64,000 nt of DNA from an uncultured Bacilli bacterium (GCA_934085675.1 CAKOHH010000002.1:62001-126000); one strand, 5' to 3'; counted from the stretch's first letter, positions 16,617-26,077 are shown. Notes: a model not told the origin generated them from the sequence alone. Made by a program: numbers and translations.

Positions 16617-16653
16617 CATACCTTTTTATTTGTTTAAAAGAAAGGAAGATAAT

Positions 16654-18201
16654 ATGGCTTTACTAGAAATAAGTAATTTAAGTCATTCATATGATGATAA
16701 AGTTTTATATAAAGATGCTACTTTGGAAATTTTTAAAGGTGAACATGTTGGTATAGTTGGTCCAAATGGGGCTGGCAAGAGTACTTTTTTAAAAATCATT
16801 ACCAATGAAGTTATCCCTGATCATGGAGAAATTAGATGGCAAAAAAATGTTTCTATAGGTATTTTAGATCAATATGCGCAAATAGATGAAAATCTGACTA
16901 TTTATGATTACTTAAATACGGCCTTTAATGATTTATATGAAATGGATAAAAAATTAACAAAACTATATGATGAACTTTCTAAAAATTATCATGAAGACAT
17001 TTTAAGACAAATTAACTATTATCAAAATGAACTACAACAGCGAGATTTTTATTCTTTAAATACTATTATATTAAAAACAGCTTCTGGTCTTGGTCTTAGT
17101 GCCTTAGGACTTGATAACCAAATTAAAAATTTAAGTGGGGGACAACGCGCTAAAGTTATCTTGGCTCGTCTTTTATTACAAAATCCTGAAGTACTTATTT
17201 TAGATGAACCTACCAATTTTTTAGATAAAGAACACATTCTATGGTTAACTACTTTTTTAAAAAGTTATCCTCATACTTTTTTAGTGGTGTCTCATGATAC
17301 GTCTTTTTTAGAAGAAATATGTACTTCAATTTGTGATATTGCTCATCAAAAAATTAATAAATATAAGGGCACATTTCAAAGTTTTTTAAAACAAAAACAA
17401 ATGAAAAGCGAAGAGTATGAAAGGGCGTATGTCTCTCAACAAAAAGAAATCAAAAAACTAGAAATCTACATTGAAAAGAATAAAGCCCGTGCTTCAACAG
17501 CAAAGATGGCTAAAAGTAGAGAAAAAAAGTTAGCTAAAATAGAAAAATTAGATAAGCAAGTTAAATTAACTAAACCTGATTTTGCTTTTTCTTATAAGGA
17601 ACTAAATGATACCGATGTTTTAGAAGTATCAAATTTAACGGTCGGCTATTATTATCCTCTTTTAAAAAATGTATGTTTTAAAGTGCGAAAACAAGAAAAA
17701 ATAGTTTTAATTGGTTTTAATGGTTTAGGAAAATCAACTCTTATTAAAACTATCTTAGGTTATATCCCTAGTTTAGGTGGGAATGTTACTTTATCTTCAC
17801 ATTTACAAATAAATTATTTTGAACAAGATTTAAAGTGGGATGATGATAGTTTGTCACCTATAAAATATTTAGAAAAAAAGTACCCTACTAAAAATAATAA
17901 AGAAATACGTAGTGTACTAGCCAAATCAGCCCTTAAAAGTGAACAGCAAATGCAAAATATAAAAACGTTAAGTGGTGGAGAACAAGCAAAAATTAAAATC
18001 GCTGAACTAATGCTTAAGCCTTCTAATTTATTAATACTTGATGAACCTACTAATCATTTAGATGAACTTGCTAAAAAATCATTACAAGAAGCCATTTTAA
18101 AATATGAAGGGGCTTTAATACTAGTATCGCATGATGAAAGTTTTTATAAATCTCTTGATATGAAAATCATTGATGTTACAACTTTTCTAAGTAGAAAATA
18201 A
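16654..18201 (+). CDS. ABC-F family ATPase (duplicated NBDs)
   Basis: 515 aa from the ATG at 16654, which follows AAAGGAAG. The frame upstream overlaps tRNA-Glu and is not used. Two ATP-binding domains without membrane segments: Walker A GPNGAGKST (from residue 36) and GFNGLGKST (from 354), signatures LSGGQRAKV and LSGGEQAKI, Walker B ILDEPTN twice. A basic, helical linker rich in Lys/Glu lies between the domains. ABC-F proteins act on the ribosome as translation factors or antibiotic-protection proteins; which one cannot be decided here. Confidence 0.85.
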   Translation: MALLEISNLSHSYDDKVLYKDATLEIFKGEHVGIVGPNGAGKSTFLKIITNEVIPDHGEIRWQKNVSIGILDQYAQIDENLTIYDYLNTAFNDLYEMDKKLTKLYDELSKNYHEDILRQINYYQNELQQRDFYSLNTIILKTASGLGLSALGLDNQIKNLSGGQRAKVILARLLLQNPEVLILDEPTNFLDKEHILWLTTFLKSYPHTFLVVSHDTSFLEEICTSICDIAHQKINKYKGTFQSFLKQKQMKSEEYERAYVSQQKEIKKLEIYIEKNKARASTAKMAKSREKKLAKIEKLDKQVKLTKPDFAFSYKELNDTDVLEVSNLTVGYYYPLLKNVCFKVRKQEKIVLIGFNGLGKSTLIKTILGYIPSLGGNVTLSSHLQINYFEQDLKWDDDSLSPIKYLEKKYPTKNNKEIRSVLAKSALKSEQQMQNIKTLSGGEQAKIKIAELMLKPSNLLILDEPTNHLDELAKKSLQEAILKYEGALILVSHDESFYKSLDMKIIDVTTFLSRK

Positions 18202-18237
18202 AATGGCAATATAAATGTTTTAGAAATACTATTTATG

Positions 18238-18312
18238 GCTATTTCAAGAAGAAACTTTAAGAATTAAAACGCAGTTTTGAGAGATAAGGTAATAATTTTT
18301 TCTTGAAATAGC
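18238..18312 (+). ncRNA. Candidate structured RNA (long inverted repeat)
   Basis: A perfect 13-bp inverted repeat, GCTATTTCAAGAA (18238-18250) and TTCTTGAAATAGC (18300-18312), encloses 49 nt that contain a second hairpin (AAAAC GCA GTTTT). It lies between the ABC-F gene and tRNA genes. There is no T run directly after, so it is not an ordinary terminator. No matching family is recognised. Confidence 0.3.
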
Positions 18313-18364
18313 ACGATAGGCTCTTGAATTTTAAAATTTAATATTATATAATTAAGTAGTTGTT

Positions 18365-18441
18365 GGACCTTTAGCTCAGTTGGTTAGAGCACTCGGCTCA
18401 TAACCGATCGGTCGTAGGTTCGAGTCCTACAAGGTCCACCA
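18365..18441 (+). tRNA. tRNA with CAT anticodon (Met or Ile2)
   Basis: 77 nt. Acceptor GGACCTT / AAGGTCC with A discriminator and encoded CCA, anticodon loop CTCATAA. It lacks the initiator features (unpaired first acceptor base, GGG/CCC anticodon stem). The body closely resembles Bacillus tRNAs annotated as elongator Met or lysidine-modified Ile2; sequence alone cannot settle which. Confidence 0.85.
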
Positions 18442-18455
18442 TCTTTTTAAAACTT

Positions 18456-18540
18456 GCAGGCGTGGCGAAATTGGTAGACGCACTAGACTTAGGATCTAGC
18501 GAAGCAATTCATGGGGGTTCAAGTCCCTTCGCCTGCACCA
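18456..18540 (+). tRNA. tRNA-Leu (TAG)
   Basis: 85 nt class II tRNA. Acceptor GCAGGCG / CGCCTGC, anticodon loop CTTAGGA (TAG), long variable arm, encoded CCA. Confidence 0.93.
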
Positions 18541-18552
18541 AATATGTTCGAA

Positions 18553-18578
18553 AAGTCCTTTGCTTAAGGGCTTTTTTC
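18553..18578 (+). terminator. Terminator after tRNA-Leu
   Basis: AAGTCC / GGGCTT arms (with G-U) around TTTGCTTAA, followed by T6. Confidence 0.7.
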
Positions 18579-18643
18579 ATGCTATTTTTTATTTTCTTTT
18601 AAAATAGGTAACATAATATCATGGTGACTTCATATATATTGGT

Positions 18644-19282
18644 ATGAAAATAAAATGCTTTTCTTTAATTTTAATATTTTTAATAATCCTTATTTCTATG
18701 TTATCTTGGTTAAATACAAGTGCTGGAACATTTGAAACAAAAAAGAATGTTTCTTTAAAGAAGAATATTGTAGTAAAAAAACCAGCTATTAATAATACTT
18801 TACTTAATAATTTAGTGACAGAAGAAATTATGTTTCAAAAAAATAACTTTTTAAATCAATCTTTAAAAGAAACAAAAAAAGACATTCTTTCCTTTTATGT
18901 AGAAGGGACATCTTTTGATACTGAAAATTATGAATCAGTTTATCTTTTCTTTGAAACATATATGGGTGGTGCTCATCCTACCCATTTTGTTAAAACATTT
19001 GTTGTTGATAAAAGAACTAGTCAGATTATAACCTTAGACGATTTTATTAACTTAGATGAAAAATTTTTACAGAAAGTAAGTGATAGTATTCGTATGGATT
19101 TATTACTTTCTTTGGAAGTAACAGATACACCTTGGATGATGGAAGGCACACGTCCTTTTAAAGAAAATTATCAAAATTTTGTTATCAAAGAAAAGGAAAT
19201 TTTGTTCATCTTTCAAGAATATCAAATCGCCCCTTATGCACGCGGTATCATAAAATGTAGCTATCCTTATTCAACAACTTAA
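18644..19282 (+). CDS. Exported DUF3298-type (RsiV-like) protein
   Basis: 212 aa. An N-terminal hydrophobic stretch (about residues 5-24) acts as a signal anchor. The rest has the DUF3298 hallmarks: GGAHPTH, then a THFVKTFVVDKRTSQIITLDDF segment core, and FQEYQIAPYARG near the C-terminus. The domain also forms the outside part of the lysozyme-sensing anti-sigma factor RsiV. Here no cytoplasmic anti-sigma part and no sigma factor neighbour are present, so it is probably a stand-alone surface protein. Role unknown. Confidence 0.7.
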   Translation: MKIKCFSLILIFLIILISMLSWLNTSAGTFETKKNVSLKKNIVVKKPAINNTLLNNLVTEEIMFQKNNFLNQSLKETKKDILSFYVEGTSFDTENYESVYLFFETYMGGAHPTHFVKTFVVDKRTSQIITLDDFINLDEKFLQKVSDSIRMDLLLSLEVTDTPWMMEGTRPFKENYQNFVIKEKEILFIFQEYQIAPYARGIIKCSYPYSTT

Positions 19283-19385
19283 GAAGTTAAGATATTTAAA
19301 ATAACTTTAACAATAAGATTTTCTATGAAATCATAATCTAAATTATCAATTACTTTTTTTATAACCATTATTTTTTAGAAAAATA

Positions 19386-19417
19386 AGAAGAGCCTTTTTG
19401 AATGACTCTTCTTTTAT
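19386..19417 (+). terminator. Terminator upstream of the flavoprotein operon
   Basis: AGAAGAG / CTCTTCT arms with a 14-nt loop and TTTT. An extended -10 (TGGTATAAT, 19417-19425) follows directly and would start the next operon. Confidence 0.65.
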
Positions 19418-19472
19418 GGTATAATGATGTCATCCGATTTTGTTATCAATTTAAAAGCAAAGGTGGTTTTTT

Positions 19473-20681
19473 ATGAAAAATGTTTTAATTATCGGTGGGG
19501 GAGTAAGTGGGGTTACAACTGCTATAGGATTGGCTAGTGAAAAAGTAAAAGTGACATTAATAGAAGGAAACGATAAACTTTTAAAAAAACTTTTAATAAC
19601 AGGAAATGGTCGTTGTAACTTTTATAATGAAGACCAAAGTTTCAATCATTATCATTCTACTCATCAAGAACTTTTACATCAATTCTTGACAGAAGAAAAT
19701 CCTCTTCAAGCCTTAAAATTTATCGAAAGTTTAGGTATTGTTCCTCTTGTTAAAAATGGTTATTACTATCCATTTACAAATAAAGCCAGTACAGTTTATG
19801 AAGCTTTCTTACAGAAACTTTCTAAGAATAATGTAAAAGTTTTATTAAATCATAAAGTTAAAAATATTGAAATAAAAGAAAATGGCTTTTTAATTGATAA
19901 TGAATTTTATACGGATGTTGTTTTAGCTACTGGCTCTAAAGCTTATCCGTTAACAGGAAGCGATGGCTCTGGTTATAGTCTTTTGCCTTTTTTAAAAGAG
20001 ATGATGATTCCTGTTTTACCCGCTTTAACATATTTAGAATGTCAAACACCTTATAACAAATTGTGGAAAGGCATTCGTTCTCAAGTAACAGTTAAATTAT
20101 ATGTTAATGATGAATGTATAAAAGAAGAAACAGGTGAATTACAATTTACCGAGAATGGCTTAAGTGGGATATGTATTTTTAATTTAAGTGGTGCTGCCGC
20201 TTTAGCTATCTCTCAAAATAAAAATGTGCAAGTACATCTTGATTTTACGCCTTTTACAGATGATATTTTAAGTTTTTTACAAAAATGGTCAGAAGAAAAA
20301 AATATTAAAGAAACATTAGAAGGTTTCTTACAAGATTCTTTAATTAAAATGATTATGAAGCAAAGCAAAGTAAAAGAGGAAGATGCCTTTAATGACTTAA
20401 GTCCTGAAAGAATAAATAAATTAATCGCCAATTTAACGGATTATCCTCTTTCTATTACGGGGACTGGTGGTTTTGATAAAGCCCAAGTTTGTCAAGGAGG
20501 AATATCTTTAAAAAGTGTTAATATTAAAAAATTATGTTCTTTAGTTTATCCTCATTTATATTTCACGGGTGAGATTTTAGATGTCTTTGGTGACTGTGGA
20601 GGATATAATCTAACTTTTGCCATTTTGAGTGGTTTAGTAGTAGGAAGGAGTATTCAAAATGATTCGTCTAAGACAAGTTAA
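19473..20681 (+). CDS. HI0933/YhiN-family flavoprotein oxidoreductase
   Basis: 402 aa. N-terminal FAD-binding Rossmann motif IIGGGVSGVTTAIGLA, then KLLKKLLITGNGRCNF (the HI0933 family signature), and a C-terminal LYFTGEILDVFGDCGGYN, the second FAD contact with Gly-Gly-Tyr-Asn. Related proteins include BaiN-type enzymes; the physiological substrate of most members is unknown. AAGGTGG precedes the ATG. The next flavoprotein gene begins 23 nt before its stop, so the pair is one operon. Confidence 0.85.
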   Translation: MKNVLIIGGGVSGVTTAIGLASEKVKVTLIEGNDKLLKKLLITGNGRCNFYNEDQSFNHYHSTHQELLHQFLTEENPLQALKFIESLGIVPLVKNGYYYPFTNKASTVYEAFLQKLSKNNVKVLLNHKVKNIEIKENGFLIDNEFYTDVVLATGSKAYPLTGSDGSGYSLLPFLKEMMIPVLPALTYLECQTPYNKLWKGIRSQVTVKLYVNDECIKEETGELQFTENGLSGICIFNLSGAAALAISQNKNVQVHLDFTPFTDDILSFLQKWSEEKNIKETLEGFLQDSLIKMIMKQSKVKEEDAFNDLSPERINKLIANLTDYPLSITGTGGFDKAQVCQGGISLKSVNIKKLCSLVYPHLYFTGEILDVFGDCGGYNLTFAILSGLVVGRSIQNDSSKTS

Positions 20682-22233
20682 AGTATCAATCTATGAAGAA
20701 GATAAATTATTGTCAAAAATTGAAAGTATTTTAAAAACTAAAGTAGAAAGTTATTCGCTTATTAAAAAATCTTTAGATGCTAGAAAGAAACCAGAACTTT
20801 ATTATATTTATGAAGTTGATGTTTCTGTTTTGAATGAAAAGAAAGTACTTAAAAGATTTGCAAAAAATGAAGATATCTTTTTAGCGCCTATCGAAAAGTA
20901 TGAAATGCCATCTTTTGGTACTATTAAATTACAAAATCGCCCCATAATTATTGGTAGTGGACCGGCAGGTTTATTTGCTACTTATTTACTTTCTGAAGCA
21001 GGATATCGGCCAATTTTATTTGAAAGAGGCGAGTGTGTTGAAAAAAGAAAAGAAAAAATCGAAAAGTTTTGGCAAACAGGAGAGTTAGATGAACAAACCA
21101 ATGTCCAATTTGGGGAAGGTGGCGCGGGCACTTTTTCGGATGGAAAGTTAAATACGATGGTAAAAGATAAAGCGTGTCGCGGCAAAAAAGTTTTTGAAAC
21201 TTTCGTGGCATGTGGTGCTCCCGTGGATATTTTATATGAATCACATCCTCATATTGGCACAGATTTACTACAAAATGTCATTAAAAATATGCGCGAAAAA
21301 ATAAAACAAATGGGCGGGGAAATTCATTATTCTTCTTGTTTAACTGATATGCATGTAAAAGATAATAAAATCGAAGAAATTGTGATTAACAATAATCAAA
21401 CTTATCCATGTGATTGTCTTGTTCTTGCCTTAGGTCATAGTGCTAGAGATACTTTTCAAATGCTTTTTAAGCGAGGCTTGTCATTAGAAAGCAAACCTTT
21501 TGCGGTTGGACTTCGAATTGAACATCCTCAAAAAATGATTAATGAAAGCCAATATGGCCAAAATTATCCTGTCTTTTTACCACCAGCTAGTTATAAATTA
21601 ACTTATCAAACAAAAGAAAAACGTGGTGTTTATTCTTTTTGTATGTGCCCAGGTGGTTATGTTGTCAATGCAAGTTCTTGTCAGAATCACTTAGTAATAA
21701 ATGGTATGAGTGAACACAAAAGAGATTCGAAAAATGCCAACGCGGCTTTAATTGTTACCGTTGGACCTAAAGATTTTGGCTTTGATACTTTTGATGGCGT
21801 TAAGTTTCAAGAAAAGTTAGAAAAACAAGCCTACGCCTTAAAAAATGGCTTAATTCCGATGCAAAAAGTAAAAGACTTTTTAGATAATAAAGAAACAACA
21901 ACTTTAGATGATGTCGAGCCTATTACAAAAGGTAAGGTGACAATGGCTAATCTAAATGAAATATTACCGGATTTTATAGCTGAAGCTTTGCAGGAAGCTT
22001 TACCTGTTTTTGGTAAGAAAATAAAAGGCTATGACCGTGATGACGCCTTACTTTTTGGTATTGAAACACGTTCTTCTAGTCCTATTAGGATGAAAAGAAA
22101 TGAAACTTTAGAAAGCAATATTTCTGGTGTCTATGTCTGTGGCGAGGGTTCTGGTTATGCTGGTGGTATCACAACTAGTGCTATGGATGGTTTAAAATGT
22201 GCCGAAGAAATTATCAAAAAGTACACAAAATAG
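20659..22233 (+). CDS. FAD-dependent dehydrogenase (COG2509-like)
   Basis: 524 aa. Residues 1-90 form a small alpha/beta N-terminal domain. The FAD motif IIGSGPAGLFATYLL starts near residue 96, NVQFGEGGAGTFSDGKLN is the family signature, and GIETRSSSPIRM plus YVCGEGSGYAGGITTSAMDG close the C-terminal FAD site. This family is predicted to oxidise unknown substrates. The ATG overlaps the upstream gene, with AGGAG 8 nt upstream, indicating coupling. Its own stop is soon followed by a promoter for the HD gene. Confidence 0.85.
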   Translation: MIRLRQVKVSIYEEDKLLSKIESILKTKVESYSLIKKSLDARKKPELYYIYEVDVSVLNEKKVLKRFAKNEDIFLAPIEKYEMPSFGTIKLQNRPIIIGSGPAGLFATYLLSEAGYRPILFERGECVEKRKEKIEKFWQTGELDEQTNVQFGEGGAGTFSDGKLNTMVKDKACRGKKVFETFVACGAPVDILYESHPHIGTDLLQNVIKNMREKIKQMGGEIHYSSCLTDMHVKDNKIEEIVINNNQTYPCDCLVLALGHSARDTFQMLFKRGLSLESKPFAVGLRIEHPQKMINESQYGQNYPVFLPPASYKLTYQTKEKRGVYSFCMCPGGYVVNASSCQNHLVINGMSEHKRDSKNANAALIVTVGPKDFGFDTFDGVKFQEKLEKQAYALKNGLIPMQKVKDFLDNKETTTLDDVEPITKGKVTMANLNEILPDFIAEALQEALPVFGKKIKGYDRDDALLFGIETRSSSPIRMKRNETLESNISGVYVCGEGSGYAGGITTSAMDGLKCAEEIIKKYTK

Positions 22234-22240
22234 GTGCTGT

Positions 22241-22268
22241 TTGCAAATAATTTAAAATATGCTATAAT
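22241..22268 (+). promoter_or_regulatory. Promoter of HD hydrolase gene
   Basis: TTGCAA 22241-22246, 16-nt spacer, TATAAT 22263-22268 with TGC extended -10. Confidence 0.65.
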
Positions 22269-22290
22269 GGGATAGTTCGAGGTGAAGAAA

Positions 22291-22794
22291 TTGGGAATCA
22301 TTGAAACGTGTGAGTTTGATTCTATTATAAATGATATAAAAAATCACCCAGAGTTTTTAAAACTAAAAGATGAGTTTCATCATGGTATTAGCCGTTATGA
22401 ACATTCATTAAGGGTTTCTAAAATGGTTTATCAAATGACTAAAAAATTAAATTTGGATTATGAAAGGGCTACTCGTGCGGCTCTTTTACACGATTTTTTT
22501 CTTAATGAAGACGTTAAAGAGTATGATACTAAGAAAACTTTGCAAATACATCCTTTGTATGCCTGCCAAAACGCTATGTTATATTTTGCTATTGATGATA
22601 TGCAACAAAATATGATTAAATCGCATATGTTTCCTATTTTTTTAGAAAGACCTAAATATAAGGAAAGTTTTGTACTAACGATTGCTGATAAGATAGTTGC
22701 TACGCATGAAATGTATCGTTATAAATTAGCGGCTACTTTAGGAATTTGGATGATTTTTCTTTTTAATGTGATATCTATTCAAAAATGGTCATAA
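22291..22794 (+). CDS. HD-domain phosphohydrolase
   Basis: About 167 aa. The HD motif is RAALLHDFF, with an upstream His in RYEHSLRV and a later DKIVATHE, fitting COG1418-type HD hydrolases (substrates often cyclic or alarmone nucleotides). The start is uncertain. GTG at 22282 lacks a ribosome binding site, whereas TTG at 22291 follows GAGGTGA at the right distance, so TTG is chosen. The C-terminus is hydrophobic (GIWMIFLFNVISI), which is unusual and may reflect a membrane contact or a recent frameshift in the last 20 residues. Confidence 0.65.
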   Translation: MGIIETCEFDSIINDIKNHPEFLKLKDEFHHGISRYEHSLRVSKMVYQMTKKLNLDYERATRAALLHDFFLNEDVKEYDTKKTLQIHPLYACQNAMLYFAIDDMQQNMIKSHMFPIFLERPKYKESFVLTIADKIVATHEMYRYKLAATLGIWMIFLFNVISIQKWS

Positions 22795-22819
22795 AACTGC
22801 CTAATAAGGTGGTTTTTTT
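22794..22819 (+). terminator. Terminator after HD gene
   Basis: AAACTGCC / GGTGGTTT arms around TAATAA, followed by a T run. Confidence 0.75.
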
Positions 22820-22924
22820 GCAAAATAAATCGTAATAAAAACCCTTCAAAAGACGAATTTATAGGACTTGCTTTCTTAAAAAAACTTATGTATAATAAAA
22901 CACGTACGAAAGGAGTATTTTTAT

Positions 22925-24175
22925 ATGGCAAAAAATACAGAAAAAATAACAATTGAAATTAAAGGAGAAGCTTGGGAAAAAGCTTTAGATAAATCATTTA
23001 AGAAAAATGTTAAAAAAGCAAACATTGATGGTTTTAGAAAAGGAAATGTTCCAAAAGATATTTATTTAAAAAATTATGGTATCGAATCTTTATTTGAAGA
23101 TGCTTACCTTGCTGTAGTCGATGATGCTTTTAAAGAAGCTCAAGATGAGTCAAAAGTAAAGGCTGAAATACAACCAAGTGTTGATATCAAAAAAATTGAT
23201 AAAGATGGCATTACTTTTGAATTTACCTTCATTGGTAAACCAGAAGTTAAATTAGGTCAATATAAAGATTTAAAAGTTAAAAAAGAAAAAGTAGCAGTTA
23301 CTAAAGAAGAAGTAGACGCTAAGATTAATCAGTTACGTGAACAATTTGCTGACATTACTGTAAAAGAAGGTGGTGTTGTTGAAACTGGCGACACTGCTGT
23401 TATTGATTTTGTTGGCGAAGTTGATGGCAAACCTTTAGATGGTGGTAGTGGGGAAAATTATCCTCTTGAAATCGGTACAAATACCTTTATTCCTGGTTTT
23501 GAAGATGGTGTTTTAGGCATGAAAGTTGATGAAACAAAAGACTTACACTTAAAATTTCCAGAAAATTACACTAAAGAATTAGCAGGTAAAGAAGTTGTAT
23601 TCCATGTTACTTTAAAAGAAATCAAATCTAGAATTTTACCAGATATTGATGAAAATTTCTTTGCAGATTTAGGCTATGACAAAGTAACTAATGCTGAAGG
23701 ACTTGCTAAAGAAGTAGAAAATACAATTAAAGAAGAAAAAGAAAACGAAGAAAAAAATCGTTTCTTAGAAGAAGTTTTAAAACAAGTTTCTGAAAAAATG
23801 GAAGTAGATGTTCCAGAAGAAATTATTGATGATGAAGTTCATCGTATGATTCATCAATGGGAAGAACAATTAAAATCACAAGGATTAACCATTGATCAAT
23901 ATATGGAATTTACTGGTACAACTCATGAAGACATGCATAAACAAATGGAACCAGAAGCTCTACGCCGTGTTAAATATCGTTATATGTTAGAAGCTGTTAG
24001 TGAAGCAGAAAAAATTGAAGTCACAGACGAAGAAGTAGAAAAAGATATCGAAGAAATGGCTACTAACTATGGTATTTCTAAAGAAGAATTAGTGGATGCT
24101 TTTGGCGGTAAAGAAGTTTTAACTTACGATTCAAAAATGCGTAAAACATTAAAATTCTTAGAAGAAAATAATTAG
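22925..24175 (+). CDS. tig: Trigger factor
   Basis: 416 aa. Ribosome-bound chaperone and peptidyl-prolyl isomerase. The ribosome-binding signature appears as DGFRKGNVPKDIYLKNYG (residues 38-55), the FKBP domain spans about 145-230 (VETGDTAVIDFVGEVDG), and the remainder is the helical C-terminal chaperone domain, very rich in Glu and Lys. The extreme N-terminus is about ten residues shorter than in Bacillus. AAAGGAG precedes the ATG. A terminator overlaps the stop. Confidence 0.95.
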   Translation: MAKNTEKITIEIKGEAWEKALDKSFKKNVKKANIDGFRKGNVPKDIYLKNYGIESLFEDAYLAVVDDAFKEAQDESKVKAEIQPSVDIKKIDKDGITFEFTFIGKPEVKLGQYKDLKVKKEKVAVTKEEVDAKINQLREQFADITVKEGGVVETGDTAVIDFVGEVDGKPLDGGSGENYPLEIGTNTFIPGFEDGVLGMKVDETKDLHLKFPENYTKELAGKEVVFHVTLKEIKSRILPDIDENFFADLGYDKVTNAEGLAKEVENTIKEEKENEEKNRFLEEVLKQVSEKMEVDVPEEIIDDEVHRMIHQWEEQLKSQGLTIDQYMEFTGTTHEDMHKQMEPEALRRVKYRYMLEAVSEAEKIEVTDEEVEKDIEEMATNYGISKEELVDAFGGKEVLTYDSKMRKTLKFLEENN

Positions 24176-24205
24176 AAGAGAGAAAAGCTCTTCTTTTCTT
24201 TTTTA
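24173..24205 (+). terminator. Terminator after tig
   Basis: AGAAGAG / CTCTTCT arms, then a T-rich tail. Confidence 0.7.
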
Positions 24206-24239
24206 TCTTGTGATAAAATAACCTCTGGATGTGATATTT

Positions 24240-25268
24240 ATGAGTACTGAAGAATTTGATTATTATTTACCAGAAGAGTTAATTGCGCAAACACCTTTAA
24301 AGGATCGTTCTTCTTCAAGATTAATGACTTTAAATCGTGAAACGGGTGAAATTTCTAATAAACATTTTACTGATATTATTGATTATCTTCGTAAAGGAGA
24401 CGTCTTAGTTATTAATGATACTAAAGTAATTCCTGCCAGATTAATTGGTGAAAAAATAGATACAAAAGCAACTATTGAATTATTACTTTTAAAAGATTTA
24501 GGTAATAATACATGGGAATGTTTATCAAGACCATTTAAAAGATTACATGTCGGAACAAAAGTGAATTTTGGCGGTCTTTTAGAAGCCACGGTTATTACTA
24601 AAAAAGAAGAAGGTATTGTCGAAGTGCAATTTTCTTATGAAGGTATCTTTTTAGAAATCCTAGACAAATTAGGAGAAATGCCTTTACCACCTTATATTCA
24701 TGAAAAATTACAAGATAAAGATCGTTATCAAACCGTGTATGCTAAAAATCTTGGTAGTGCCGCGGCTCCTACGGCAGGCTTACATTTTACAAAAGAACTT
24801 TTAGAAAAAATAAAAGAAAAAGGCATCATTATTACAAGTGTTACTTTACATGTTGGTCTTGGCACTTTTAGACCTGTTGAGGTCGAGGATGTTACCAAAC
24901 ATCATATGCATAGTGAATATTATGAGATGAGTAAAGAAACAGCTGATATCCTAAATCAAGCAAAAAAAGAAGGTAGAAGAATCATTGCTGTTGGGACTAC
25001 TTCCACAAGAACTTTAGAAACTATTATGGGTCTTTATGGCAAGTTTAAAGAGTGTCATGGTAATACGGAAATCTTTATTTATCCAGGCTTTGAATTTAAA
25101 GCAATCGATTGTTTAATTACTAATTTTCACCTTCCTAAAAGTACCCTTGTTATGTTAGTTAGTGCTTTTTCAAAAAAAGAATATATTTTACACGCTTATG
25201 AGGAAGCCGTTAAAGAAAAATATCGTTTCTTTTCCTTTGGAGATGCCATGTTTATTTGGAAAGATTAA
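24240..25268 (+). CDS. queA: tRNA preQ1(34) S-adenosylmethionine ribosyltransferase-isomerase
   Basis: 342 aa. Transfers and isomerises the ribose of SAM onto preQ1 at tRNA position 34, giving epoxyqueuosine. Family hallmarks: [14 protein letters not shown] at the N-terminus, [32 protein letters not shown] and [18 protein letters not shown]. The frame can start at a GTG (24231), but ATG 24240 follows GGATGTG and matches the family start. No other queuosine gene is in the window, so preQ1 or queuine precursors come from elsewhere. Confidence 0.93.
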   Translation: MSTEEFDYYLPEELIAQTPLKDRSSSRLMTLNRETGEISNKHFTDIIDYLRKGDVLVINDTKVIPARLIGEKIDTKATIELLLLKDLGNNTWECLSRPFKRLHVGTKVNFGGLLEATVITKKEEGIVEVQFSYEGIFLEILDKLGEMPLPPYIHEKLQDKDRYQTVYAKNLGSAAAPTAGLHFTKELLEKIKEKGIIITSVTLHVGLGTFRPVEVEDVTKHHMHSEYYEMSKETADILNQAKKEGRRIIAVGTTSTRTLETIMGLYGKFKECHGNTEIFIYPGFEFKAIDCLITNFHLPKSTLVMLVSAFSKKEYILHAYEEAVKEKYRFFSFGDAMFIWKD

Positions 25269-25330
25269 CGAGTTTTTAATTTTAGTTACTATTAAAATTA
25301 AGGAAAATGCCAATATAAACGATAAAGTTC

Positions 25331-25359
25331 TTGCAAGCCTAAAAAAAACGTGCTAGTAT
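25331..25359 (+). promoter_or_regulatory. Promoter of the thrS T-box operon
   Basis: TTGCAA 25331-25336, 17-nt spacer, TAGTAT 25354-25359 with a TGC extended -10. Confidence 0.5.
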
Positions 25360-25380
25360 TAATTCATAAATCAATTATCA

Positions 25381-25569
25381 AAAGACACGACGAAGAAACT
25401 TTTTTTAAAGAAAGTCTAGGCTGATGGAAACTAGATAAAAAAGTACTTTAGTTACTACTTTTGTATGAGACCTAATAAGGTACGGGTAATTCCGTTAAAG
25501 ATAATTAAGTGAAAAAAAGGATGGTACCGTCAAACAGACTCCTAACAATTGGTACCATCTTTTTTTTAG
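25381..25569 (+). promoter_or_regulatory. T-box leader, probably threonine-specific
   Basis: The T-box motif AAAGGATGGTACCGTC is at 25517-25532. GATGGTACC pairs with GGTACCATC (to 25560), followed by T8, as a terminator that uncharged tRNA would disrupt. The stem I distal part CTGATGGAAACTAG is present upstream. ACT triplets at 25449 and 25454 lie on the 3' side of stem I, so a Thr (ACU) specifier is plausible, in agreement with the downstream thrS. Exact specifier placement needs folding. Confidence 0.85.
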
Positions 25570-25582
25570 AAAAGGAATTTTT

Positions 25583-26068
25583 ATGGGAAAGAAAAATTAT
25601 GCATACGTCATATCTGTATATAAATTTATGCGATGTTGTGGTTTAGAATGCGATATGAAACCAAATGTTATGATTTCACACAACATAATGATGAAAAAAC
25701 TTTCATTAAGACATCAAAAAATGCCTGATAAAGTTATTATGCCAACAAGAACAACTTGCGAAAAAGCTAAAAATGATGATATCAAAACAGGTAAAGTTGT
25801 TTTAGTTGAGGATGATTATGGAACAAAATTACCATATTATATGCCTAATTATGTGATATCTTTAGAAGAAGTATCACAAGAAGAATTAGCTAAAAGAAGA
25901 GAAAAAGCCTTAAAAGAAGCATCTTTAGAGGTTAAAAAGCCATCTTTAGGATTGCAACGTTATTTAGAACGGAAGCAAAAAAAACTTGAATTAGAAAAGC
26001 AAAAACAGGCTTTAAAAGAACAGAAATTTAATTTAGAAGAGTATCCTAATTTAAAAAAAAGAAAGTGA
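25583..26068 (+). CDS. Unknown basic protein in the threonine T-box operon
   Basis: 161 aa, not recognised. The N-terminal half is compact with a Cys-Cys pair (RCCGLECD), followed by a stretch around KVIMPTRTTCEKAK and a segment KTGKVVLVEDDYGTKLPYYMPNYV. The last 70 residues are highly charged, Lys/Glu-rich and probably helical. It lies between the T-box and thrS, 9 nt from the thrS ATG, so it should be induced with ThrRS under threonine starvation. AAAAGGAA precedes the ATG. No function is proposed. Confidence 0.7.
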   Translation: MGKKNYAYVISVYKFMRCCGLECDMKPNVMISHNIMMKKLSLRHQKMPDKVIMPTRTTCEKAKNDDIKTGKVVLVEDDYGTKLPYYMPNYVISLEEVSQEELAKRREKALKEASLEVKKPSLGLQRYLERKQKKLELEKQKQALKEQKFNLEEYPNLKKRK

Positions 26069-26077
26069 GTGTTAAAA

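Noticed and set aside
16507..16653. Longer ABC-F protein starting inside tRNA-Glu
   Set aside because: Overlaps a tRNA and its terminator; ATG 16654 has AAAGGAAG.
19279..19368. 29-codon minus-strand frame after the DUF3298 gene
   Set aside because: No ribosome site, low complexity, and overlap with the coding gene's stop.
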